Of a stretch of 5,148 nt of DNA, positions 1 through 4,747 are shown in pieces. Origin of the DNA: Chloroflexota bacterium. Its GTDB lineage: Bacteria > Chloroflexota > Anaerolineae > Anaerolineales > VGOW01. Where the stretch lies: positions 1-5,148 of the forward strand of contig JACRLA010000436.1 of assembly GCA_016215145.1 (NCBI GenBank). The letters run 5' to 3'. Position numbers and translations under genes: made by a program. How positions within the stretch are numbered: position 1 is the stretch's first letter; each line of letters begins with the position of its first letter. The notes under the pieces were generated by a model, which saw only the letters and a program-made list of their open reading frames with translations, was not told the DNA's origin and did not search any database.

Positions 1-1
1 G

Positions 2-583
2 CGTGTTGCCCCTGCCCCAATCCTTCCCCGCAATATGGGACAGGGAACGGACTCTCTTCCTTTGCGAAGTGGGGGAAGAGCTGGAGATGGGGGCTTACCC
101 GCCGCCCGCCGCGCACTTGAGTTGGCTGATGAACAAGCAAAAGATATTCCTGTTGAACGCGACTACGTGCAGGCTCACTGGTTGCTAGGCGCGACGCATC
201 GCGTAAACAAAAATCACGACGAAGCCGAGCGTCATCTACTCGAAGCGTTGACTCGTTGTCGTAGCATCAACAATGTAGAGAACGAAGGCGACATCTTGAT
301 CGATCTGGCTCGCTTGCGAATGGATTTGAATGAGGATGAAGAAGCAAAACAATTAGTAGAAGAAGCGTTAACCATCACCGAGCGCAGTGGTTACGTTCTG
401 CAAGGCGCTGACGCGCATTTAGTTTTGGCGCAGTTGGCGTTGAGGCGTAATGATAAGAGTGAGGCACTGCATCACGCGCAAGAGGCACGCACGTTAGCAA
501 CATGCGATGGCGAGCCTTACGTCTATCGCGTGGCGTTTGATGAGGCGGGGAGGATGATGAAGGAGATAGAGGGAAACAAATAA
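2..583 (+). CDS. C-terminal part of a tetratricopeptide-repeat protein (5'-truncated by window)
   Basis: The reading frame is open to the window edge, so only the last 193 codons are seen. Three TPR-like helix pairs are visible at about residues 55-88, 95-128 and 135-168 of the visible part. They carry the usual small/large residue pattern, such as the HWLLGA, DEAERHLLEAL, EEAKQLVEEAL and KSEALHHAQEA stretches. The tail after them contains a CDGEPY motif. TPR arrays are protein-interaction scaffolds. In filamentous Chloroflexota, arrays with this wording are often the C-terminal sensor of large STAND/NACHT or AfsR-like regulators, but no NTPase or DNA-binding domain is inside the window, so that assignment is inference. 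Visible residues 3-31 look unlike TPR sequence: they are rich in Pro, Gly and Arg and are encoded by a palindromic repeat (8-94). The stop codon runs straight into a purine tract. An internal ATG at 35 lies within the repeat and is unlikely to be the true start. The alternative is that this is a 5'-decayed gene remnant. Confidence 0.75.
   Translation, partial: RVAPAPILPRNMGQGTDSLPLRSGGRAGDGGLPAARRALELADEQAKDIPVERDYVQAHWLLGATHRVNKNHDEAERHLLEALTRCRSINNVENEGDILIDLARLRMDLNEDEEAKQLVEEALTITERSGYVLQGADAHLVLAQLALRRNDKSEALHHAQEARTLATCDGEPYVYRVAFDEAGRMMKEIEGNK
8..94. repeat. Imperfect palindromic repeat translated within the TPR gene
   Basis: The left arm (8-30, GCCCC...CTTCCCCG) is an imperfect reverse complement of the right arm (69-94). 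Both arms are C-rich outward and carry CTTCCCC inward, and a CGCAA core follows each arm (29-33, and 64-68 on the opposite strand). The stretch stays open in the TPR frame and encodes a Pro/Gly/Arg-rich peptide (LPLRSGGRAGDGGL near its end) typical of translated GC-rich palindromes rather than a TPR helix. The arms are diverged, so the element is probably old. Its boundaries are approximate. Confidence 0.55.
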
Positions 584-663
584 AGGGAAAGAAAGGAAAT
601 AAGAGGAAAGGAGGGGAAGGAGAAAGGGGATAAAGGAAAAGGGGAAAGGAGGGAAAGGGAAAA
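582..663. repeat. 82-nt polypurine tract
   Basis: On the + strand 80 of 82 bases are A or G; the only pyrimidines are T600 and T631. The tract consists of irregular GGAAAGG/AAAGGGGA units and begins at the stop codon of the TPR gene. The last coding codons are also purine-rich, so the tract may have expanded up to or into the gene end. Long homopurine runs can adopt triplex (H-DNA) structure and, as RNA, contain many Shine-Dalgarno-like GGAGG strings. No protein is supported on either strand here. Confidence 0.85.
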
Positions 664-752
664 CGTCTTTGCGAGGAGCGTCCTTTGCGACGAAGCAATC
701 TCTGAGCAGAACAAACTTTGAGATTGCTTCGCAAAAAACGCTCGCAATGACG
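664..752. repeat. Palindromic element copy 1 (CATTGCGAG type)
   Basis: The right end CTCGCAATGACG (741-752) mirrors the left end 664-675 with one mismatch. The inner blocks GAAGCAATCTC (692-702) and GAGATTGCTTC (720-730) are perfect reverse complements. Within the left half TTGC (669-672) can pair with GCAA (695-698), and within the right half ATTGC (723-727) with GCAAT (744-748), so the element can fold as a long hairpin or as two hairpins. No coding capacity is seen. It belongs to a REP/MITE-like class of small dispersed intergenic palindromes. The same type recurs at 4601-4674 and, in variant form, at 922-1008. Confidence 0.85.
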
Positions 753-764
753 GGTTGAGATTAG

Positions 765-850
765 TTTGATCACAAAAAAAATTGAGGGAAAGTAATTTTC
801 TAATCCGCTAACGAACTCGGTTCACACTTCAACTTTGATTCATCCGCGAT
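765..850. repeat. Tail repeat, copy A
   Basis: An ~86-bp segment that recurs at 1021-1105. The best-kept part, 791-850, differs from 1046-1105 at about 6 of 60 positions and starts AGTAATTTTCTAATCCGC. Upstream of it a TTTGAT-started A-rich stretch is also shared. It begins exactly 12 bases after the palindromic element, the same spacing as in copy B, so element and tail form one module. Positions 799-808 (TCTAATCCGC) are a perfect reverse complement of 897-906. No coding signal is seen. Confidence 0.8.
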
Positions 851-921
851 AGTCTCACAGCAGAATCAAACTTCAATCGCAGAGAAATGATGTGGGGCGG
901 ATTAGATGGCAAAGCACGAAG

Positions 922-1008
922 TGTCATTCCGAGGAGCGTTCTTTGCGACGAGGAATCTCTTGGATTGCCCCAGAGATTCCTCGCGGAACAACGCCGCTCG
1001 GAATGACA
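922..1008. repeat. Palindromic element copy 2 (CATTCCGAG type)
   Basis: It has perfect 12-bp terminal inverted repeats, TGTCATTCCGAG (922-933) and CTCGGAATGACA (997-1008), and a perfect 12-bp inner pair, CGAGGAATCTCT (949-960) and AGAGATTCCTCG (972-983). Compared with the 664-752 and 4601-4674 copies, the GC in ATTGC/GCAAT is changed to CC/GG in all four places, so the halves still pair. It lies 3' of the minus-strand membrane-protein gene and could also act as a transcription barrier there; that role is inference. Confidence 0.88.
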
Positions 1009-1020
1009 GCCTAAGATACG

Positions 1021-1105
1021 TTTGATAACAAGAAAGTTGTGGGGGAGTAATTTTCTAATCCGCTAATAGACTCGGTTCACACTTCAACTTTTATTCATCA
1101 GCGAA
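1021..1105. repeat. Tail repeat, copy B
   Basis: Second copy of the segment at 765-850, about 90% identical over 1046-1105. It again starts 12 bases after the end of a palindromic element, so 922-1105 is a second copy of the 664-850 module at a ~255-bp offset. The 72 bp before each module (592-663 and 850-921) are unrelated, so the duplicated unit is about 185 bp. The rest of 584-1130 shows no gene on either strand. Confidence 0.8.
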
Positions 1106-1107
1106 AG

Positions 1108-1143
1108 CTCCAAACCACCAAACCACCCAACTACCCAACCACC
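1108..1143. repeat. Array of 8-bp units (CACCAAAC-like)
   Basis: About 4.5 tandem units with a strict 8-bp period and consensus CMCCMAAC (M = A or C), starting at 1108, 1116, 1124, 1132 and 1140. The array spans the stop codon of the minus-strand membrane-protein gene and supplies its last codons. The unit resembles the CACAAAG-type unit of the element at 2449-2530, which also has an 8-bp period and four units per arm. Confidence 0.7.
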
Positions 1144-1865
1144 GTCTTTCGTTCCAACCGATCCTTGATAGCAAACGGCGCATACAGAATCAAAATCGTC
1201 GCCAAGCCAATGACCTCTAACCAAATAATGTAGAGAGGCCACGGACCCAGCACATCAATGAGACTCGGCGTGTCGGGCTTGCGGGCGATGAACATATAGT
1301 TACTGCCAATTGCCCAATTCACTAAACCCACAAAGATCATATAGACATTCGTGATCCAAAACACGCGCCACAAAGATTTCACTGTGGGGCGATAGCCTTC
1401 GACGACTGTCATATAAATCGCCGAAGAAATAATCAATCCGTGCGAGATGAACGTTTGAAAGAATCGAAAATGCGGAAAACCATAGATGCCCACATCGGGA
1501 GTTAGCACCGCTTGTATCGCGCCGCCGATGCCGAGAAGATATTGCACTTCGTAGAGAGTGTAGTTGCGCGTGATGAGCATCGCCGCGCCGAGGAAAACTA
1601 AAACGCTGCACACATGTAACGGCAGCATCGTTTGTATCGTCCACTGCCCGGTAAAATAATGCCACAAGTGCCAACCGATCTCGTTGACGATCAAGATCGC
1701 CGCCATGGCATAACGCGCGCGCTGCCGCGCTTGCGGCGATTCGACGCGGCGAAAATATATGAAGAAAATGTTGAGGAGCAGAATCAGAGTCAGGGCAATT
1801 AAATGCGGCGGGTAAAAAATTTGAAACGGCGCCCCCGTGAAGTTTTTGCTGAAGTAATAATCCAT
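1131..1865 (-). CDS. Multi-pass membrane protein, TIGR02206/YwaF/TMEM164-like family
   Basis: A 244-residue protein with about seven hydrophobic helices, roughly at 21-38, 53-70, 84-99, 105-122, 137-155, 169-188 and 209-232. Family recognition rests on the NYMFIARKPDTPSLIDVLGP block at 189-208, typical of YwaF-like bacterial proteins related to eukaryotic TMEM164. LPLHVC at 81-86, the conserved H142 (SHG) and the 130-143 FPHFRFF region also fit. Human TMEM164 has been described as an acyltransferase for ether phospholipids using a conserved cysteine. C86 next to H84 is a possible equivalent, but a lipid acyl-transfer role here is inference, and bacterial members are uncharacterised as far as I know. 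The ATG is well supported: GAGGAGG lies 5 bases upstream on the minus strand. Length is normal for the family. The last codons come from an 8-bp repeat array, so the exact C-terminus may be recent. It is divergent from the 75-codon gene at 2048. Confidence 0.85.
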   Translation of the reverse strand: MDYYFSKNFTGAPFQIFYPPHLIALTLILLLNIFFIYFRRVESPQARQRARYAMAAILIVNEIGWHLWHYFTGQWTIQTMLPLHVCSVLVFLGAAMLITRNYTLYEVQYLLGIGGAIQAVLTPDVGIYGFPHFRFFQTFISHGLIISSAIYMTVVEGYRPTVKSLWRVFWITNVYMIFVGLVNWAIGSNYMFIARKPDTPSLIDVLGPWPLYIIWLEVIGLATILILYAPFAIKDRLERKTVVG

Positions 1866-1868
1866 AAC

Positions 1869-1877
1869 GTCCTCCTC
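1869..1877 (-). promoter_or_regulatory. Ribosome binding site of the membrane-protein gene
   Basis: On the minus strand GAGGAGG occurs 5 bases before the ATG at 1865. It is a near-perfect Shine-Dalgarno and decides this start. Confidence 0.75.
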
Positions 1878-1933
1878 ACATAATCATAAAGCAAACCTAT
1901 CCGTTTTCATGCCTTCAACTTTTGTTCACTAAT

Positions 1934-1982
1934 TATGACATAGCTTCCCAACATTCGTCGTTTGTCATATCCATAAATGACG
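1934..1982. promoter_or_regulatory. Cluster of TGACA/TGTCA inverted motifs in the divergent promoter region
   Basis: TATGACA (1934-1940) and TGTCATA (1963-1969) are exact 7-bp reverse complements. GTCAT (1964-1968) also pairs with ATGAC (1977-1981). Three related half-sites in 49 bp between divergent genes suggest an operator. The motif is short and AT-rich, so chance cannot be excluded and no regulator is identified. Confidence 0.3.
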
Positions 1983-1990
1983 TTTGGCAC

Positions 1991-2019
1991 TTGAGAGAAT
2001 CCTCTCATCTGCGTAAACT
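1991..2019 (+). promoter_or_regulatory. Candidate sigma-70-type promoter for the 75-codon gene
   Basis: TTGAGA (1991-1996) matches five of six -35 consensus bases. It is followed after exactly 17 bases by TAAACT (2014-2019), a four-of-six match to -10. Transcription would start near 2026, leaving a short leader with a GAGGTG site before the ATG at 2048. Confidence 0.4.
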
Positions 2020-2047
2020 CAGAGCATCAAAGGCAGTGAGGTGATGC

Positions 2048-2275
2048 ATGGCAGACGAGCAGTGGATCACGGTTAAAACAATTTACTGCAAGCAATCCAA
2101 ACAAGAAGCCACGCTAGAATTTTTGGTAGCGCACTCGCCCGAACACTTGCCCGATCAGCCGCCGCGCATTCTCGCCCGACGCTGCTCGATCAGCAAAGAG
2201 TGTGTGGTCAAAGATGATTGCAACTGCCATTGGACAGGAACTAACCCACTCTACGATCCCTTTGATTACGTTTGA
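2048..2275 (+). CDS. Small protein of unknown function with four cysteines
   Basis: A 75-residue, soluble-looking protein with no membrane segment or signal peptide. I do not recognise the family. It starts with a beta-like stretch (QWITVKTIYC), has a Pro-rich middle (HLPDQPPRILARR), and ends in a cysteine-bearing tail with C46, C52, C58 and C60, followed by HW and an aromatic/acidic end. Together with C14 these cysteines could bind a metal, but the spacing fits no zinc-finger pattern I know. The start is supported by GAGGTG at 2038-2043, four bases before the ATG. An overlapping ATG at 2044 is in another frame. A short hairpin follows the stop. The gene stands alone between a divergent membrane-protein gene and the iron locus, with repeats on its downstream side. 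Codon use resembles its neighbours, so I think it is real. Confidence 0.6.
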   Translation: MADEQWITVKTIYCKQSKQEATLEFLVAHSPEHLPDQPPRILARRCSISKECVVKDDCNCHWTGTNPLYDPFDYV

Positions 2276-2301
2276 AAGAAAGAAGGAAGATTTTCTTTCT
2301 T
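2276..2301 (+). terminator. Weak hairpin just after the 75-codon gene
   Basis: AAGAAAGAA (2276-2284) pairs perfectly with TTCTTTCTT (2293-2301) around an 8-base loop, starting at the base after the stop codon. The stem is A/T-rich and the following bases are a C/T mixture rather than a T-run, so terminator function is uncertain. Confidence 0.3.
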
Positions 2302-2322
2302 CTCTCCTCTCCTCTTGAAGTA

Positions 2323-2371
2323 GCTTCGCCTGTCACATCTCCTCCTCTCCTCCTCCAGTGACAGGCGAAGC
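2323..2371. repeat. Perfect 14-bp inverted repeat with pyrimidine-only loop region
   Basis: GCTTCGCCTGTCAC (2323-2336) and GTGACAGGCGAAGC (2358-2371) are perfect reverse complements separated by 21 bases. The loop is almost entirely C/T and contains CTCCTC repeats. There is no T-run after the stem, so it is not a standard intrinsic terminator, though it could still stop or stabilise transcripts from the upstream gene. It may be one copy of a dispersed palindrome family. A polypyrimidine stretch (2291-2316) precedes it. Confidence 0.75.
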
Positions 2372-2403
2372 GCATTTAAGGGGGGAAGAGTTAACCCAAG
2401 TCA

Positions 2404-2418
2404 AAATAAAACTTATTT
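2404..2418. promoter_or_regulatory. AT-rich 6-3-6 palindrome, candidate operator upstream of feoB
   Basis: AAATAA (2404-2409) and TTATTT (2413-2418) form a perfect palindrome around AAC. It lies about 155 bp before the feoB start, in the only non-repeat segment of that leader. Iron regulators of the Fur and DtxR types bind AT-rich palindromes, but this sequence does not match a consensus I could defend, so it is only a candidate. Confidence 0.25.
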
Positions 2419-2448
2419 AGAGAATGTATGAAAACTCGCTAATATATG

Positions 2449-2530
2449 TAACACCAAGGCACAAAGTCACAAGGACACAAAAAAATTATAAAAAACTTGG
2501 TGACTTAGTGTCTTCGAGCCTTTGTGTTAC
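2449..2530. repeat. Inverted element built from 8-bp CACAAAG-like units
   Basis: The left arm has four consecutive 8-bp units of type CACMARRN beginning at 2452, 2460, 2468 and 2476. The right arm has four units of the reverse type NCTTNGNG beginning at 2495, 2503, 2511 and 2519. The arms are joined by an A/T-rich centre (2481-2494) and flanked by TAAC (2449) and GTTA (2526). The arms are about 75% complementary. It ends 42 bases before the feoB ATG, so it lies in the feoB leader. Open frames running through it are artefacts. Confidence 0.8.
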
Positions 2531-2572
2531 CGCCAAAAAAGACTTTTCAAACGCACTCTTAGAAATAAATTT

Positions 2573-4519
2573 ATGTCGTCTTGTCACGCTTCTGCTCCGA
2601 CACTCGATCCTGATGCGCCAATCATTCTCATCGGCAACCCCAATGTCGGCAAGAGCGCGGTCTTCGGCGCGCTCACCGGACGCTACGTTGAGGTCTCCAA
2701 CTTTCCCGGCACCACGGTTGAGATCAGCGCGGGAGCGGTTGACGGCATCCCCTTAATTGATACGCCCGGAGTCAATTCACTTCAACCGCGCTCAGACGAC
2801 GAGCGAGTGACGCGCAACATTTTGTTAGATCGCCCACCGCGCGCCGTGATCCAAGTTGCCGACGCGCGCAACTTGCGGCGCAGTTTGTTGCTCACGCTGC
2901 AACTCGCCGAGTTCGGCGTTCCCTTCATTCTCGATCTCAACATGAGCGACGAAGCGCAAGCGCGCGGCATCGCCATTGACGTGAAGCGACTGTCGCAAGC
3001 GCTCGGCGCAGAAATTGTGCAAACCGTCGCCACGCGCCACGAAGGCATGGATGATCTGCGCGCCCGATTCGAATCGTCGCGCCCTATCGGGTATCGCATT
3101 CATTATGATGGCGCGATTGAAACGGCGATTGAAAAAATATCTGCCCTCCTGCCGCACGATTTAAATGGATCGCGCGCCATCGCGCTGATGATTCTCGGCG
3201 GCGACGATCACCTGCTTCAACGTTATGCCGCCGCGCACGCCGACTCCGTCCGCGATGTGATAGCCGACACTCAAGCGGGATACGATCAACCGTTAAGTTA
3301 CGTCATCACCCAACAACGCTTCACTTGTGTTGATTGCCTCCTCAACCAAGTCGTCACCGCAAACGGAATACGCAATACGCATTACGCAGAAAATTTTGGT
3401 CGTCTCTCCGTCCATCCCCTCTGGGGCATCCCCATCCTCCTCCTCGTCCTCGTCGGCTTGTATCTCTTCGTCGGAAAATTCGGCGCGGGCGTGTTAGTGG
3501 ATTTCATGGAGAGCACCGTCTTCGATGAATGGCTCATTCCGTTTATCTCCCCGCTCATCAACCTAATCCCGATTCCATTTATTGTTGACCTGCTCATCGG
3601 CAACTACGGATTAATTACGATGGCACTCTCTTACGGCATCGCCATCGTCATGCCCATCGTTTTAACTTTCTTCATCGCCTTCGGAATTTTAGAAGATAGC
3701 GGTTACTTGCCGCGACTCGCGGTGATGTTAGATCGCCCATTCAAAGCAATGGGCTTAAACGGCAAAGCGGTCTTGCCAATGGTTCTCGGACTCGGCTGCG
3801 ACACAATGGCGACTCTCACCACGCGCATACTCGAAACGCGCAAAGAAAGAATTATGGTGACGTTATTGCTCGCGCTCGGCGTGCCATGTTCGGCGCAGCT
3901 CGGCGTGTTGCTCGGCATGATGTCCATGCTCTCACCTCTCGCCATCACCGTATGGGGAGCAGTGGTGATCATCACCATGTTCGTCGTTGGCTATCTCGCC
4001 GCGCAACTCATCCCCGGCAAACGCTCCGATTTTATTCTCGAACTTCCGCCAATTCGCATTCCACAGTTAAGCAACATCGTCATCAAAACTGTTGCGCGGC
4101 TCGAATGGTATTTAAAAGAAGTGCTGCCTCTGTTCTTGCTCGGCACATTGATTCTTTTCGCCCTCGATAAAACGGGCGCGCTTGCCTGGCTCGAACACCT
4201 CGCCAGTCCGCTCGTCGTCAGCGGACTCGGACTCCCGGCGCAAACAACCGGCGCGTTCATCATCGGCTTCTTGCGCCGCGATTACGGCGCGGCAGGGTTG
4301 TTCCACTTGGCGCGCGACGGCGTGTTAAACGCAACGCAACTTGTGATCAGTTTAGTCGTCGTCACCCTCTTCGTGCCGTGCATCGCCAACGTCATGGTCA
4401 TCGTCAAAGAACATGGCTGGAAGACGGCGGTGTGGGTTGTAGGATTCATTTTTCCGTTTGCCTTTGGTGTCGGCGTGTTGTTAAATTATGCGCTTCGATT
4501 GTTTGGAGTTACGTTCTGA
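2573..4519 (+). CDS. feoB: Ferrous iron transport protein B (Fe(II) permease with G-protein domain)
   Basis: 648 residues, the main inner-membrane Fe(II) uptake protein. The N-terminal GTPase has G1 GNPNVGKS (21-28), G2 threonines at 47-48, G3 DTPG (63-66), G4 NMSD (123-126) and a divergent G5 around VATRHEG (152-158). A helical cytosolic segment (about 178-265) links to the membrane region. The first Gate block includes EDSGYLPR (374-381) and GLGCDTMAT (406-414, C409), then PCSAQ (C439). The second Gate block has GFLRRDYGAAG (565-575) and VPC (C603). About ten hydrophobic helices run from 285 to 645. Full length but shorter than the ~750-770 residues of enterobacterial FeoB. The GCDTMAT core replaces the GCNVPA motif of the E. 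coli type, marking a distinct subgroup. The ATG at 2573 is chosen because the in-frame extension to 2522 runs into a palindromic repeat. No clear Shine-Dalgarno precedes it (AGAAATAAATTT). The CVDC pair at 252-255 is unusual. A cysteine-rich gene and feoA follow. Confidence 0.95.
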   Translation: MSSCHASAPTLDPDAPIILIGNPNVGKSAVFGALTGRYVEVSNFPGTTVEISAGAVDGIPLIDTPGVNSLQPRSDDERVTRNILLDRPPRAVIQVADARNLRRSLLLTLQLAEFGVPFILDLNMSDEAQARGIAIDVKRLSQALGAEIVQTVATRHEGMDDLRARFESSRPIGYRIHYDGAIETAIEKISALLPHDLNGSRAIALMILGGDDHLLQRYAAAHADSVRDVIADTQAGYDQPLSYVITQQRFTCVDCLLNQVVTANGIRNTHYAENFGRLSVHPLWGIPILLLVLVGLYLFVGKFGAGVLVDFMESTVFDEWLIPFISPLINLIPIPFIVDLLIGNYGLITMALSYGIAIVMPIVLTFFIAFGILEDSGYLPRLAVMLDRPFKAMGLNGKAVLPMVLGLGCDTMATLTTRILETRKERIMVTLLLALGVPCSAQLGVLLGMMSMLSPLAITVWGAVVIITMFVVGYLAAQLIPGKRSDFILELPPIRIPQLSNIVIKTVARLEWYLKEVLPLFLLGTLILFALDKTGALAWLEHLASPLVVSGLGLPAQTTGAFIIGFLRRDYGAAGLFHLARDGVLNATQLVISLVVVTLFVPCIANVMVIVKEHGWKTAVWVVGFIFPFAFGVGVLLNYALRLFGVTF

Positions 4520-4537
4520 TCATTCAGCATTAAACCT

Positions 4538-4732
4538 AGAACGCTGAAGACGCTGATTCTCGCTGAGTTGCGCTGAATAATTGTAGCTATTCAGCCACTC
4601 CGTCATTGCGAGCGCACTTCGCGAAGCAATCTCGGTTGCGCTTAGAGATTGCTTCTCGAAGACTCGCAATGACGCTGACTTAATTTATGAGAGATCAGCG
4701 TTTATCTGCGCCATCAGCGAACTCAGCGTTCA
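4538..4732. repeat. Inverted element built from CGCTGA units, interrupted by another element
   Basis: The left arm carries CGCTGA at 4542, 4551, 4561 and 4571 (steps 9, 10, 10). The right arm carries TCAGCG at 4723, 4714 and 4695 and a one-base variant at 4705 (steps inward 9, 9, 10). The outer ends GAACGCTGA (4539-4547) and TCAGCGTTC (4723-4731) are perfect reverse complements. The middle is occupied by the palindrome at 4601-4674. The element fills most of the 233-bp gap between feoB and the cysteine-rich gene, and its right arm explains the spurious in-frame extension upstream of that gene. Confidence 0.75.
4601..4674. repeat. Palindromic element copy 3 (CATTGCGAG type), nested
   Basis: It has perfect 12-bp terminal inverted repeats CGTCATTGCGAG (4601-4612) and CTCGCAATGACG (4663-4674), and perfect inner 11-bp pairs GAAGCAATCTC (4623-4633) and GAGATTGCTTC (4645-4655). 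At 74 bp it is about 15 bp shorter than copies 1 and 2, mostly because the spacers inside each half are reduced. It sits between the arms of the CGCTGA-unit element. Confidence 0.88.
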
Positions 4733-4743
4733 AAGGTTTTCAC

Positions 4744-4747
4744 GAGG
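4744..4747 (+). promoter_or_regulatory. Ribosome binding site deciding the start of the cysteine-rich gene
   Basis: GAGG is followed after five bases by the ATG at 4753. The longer in-frame ATG at 4687 lies inside a repeat arm and lacks such a site. Confidence 0.5.

Noticed and set aside
3..188. 61-codon + strand frame at the left edge
   Set aside because: It overlaps the TPR gene in another frame, and its first half is the palindromic repeat.
664..752. Palindromes 664-752, 922-1008 and 4601-4674 as intrinsic terminators or structured regulatory RNAs
   Set aside because: They lack T-runs and recur as near-copies with terminal inverted repeats, which fits dispersed elements better; a secondary effect on transcription remains possible.
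375..773. Minus-strand open frame of 132 codons (and a 74-codon frame at 523-747)
   Set aside because: Both owe their length to the purine tract, which reads as a Pro/Phe/Ser/Leu-rich low-complexity peptide, and to a palindromic repeat. No ribosome site or family resemblance.
1108..1143. Possible CRISPR array (also considered for 2449-2530)
   Set aside because: Units are 8 bp with no spacers and no cas genes nearby.
2522..2572. 17-codon N-terminal extension of FeoB from a TTG
   Set aside because: It starts within the right arm of the 8-bp-unit element. FeoB proteins begin shortly before the GNPNVGKS motif, which fits the ATG at 2573.
2424..2756. 110-codon + strand frame overlapping the feoB start
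   Set aside because: It runs through the inverted element and then the feoB G domain in another frame; the translation is Arg/Ser/Leu-rich with no domain.
2782..4306. Several open frames of 60-110 codons opposite or overlapping feoB
   Set aside because: They are shadows of a long GC-biased coding region, with Arg/Ser-rich translations and no start signals.
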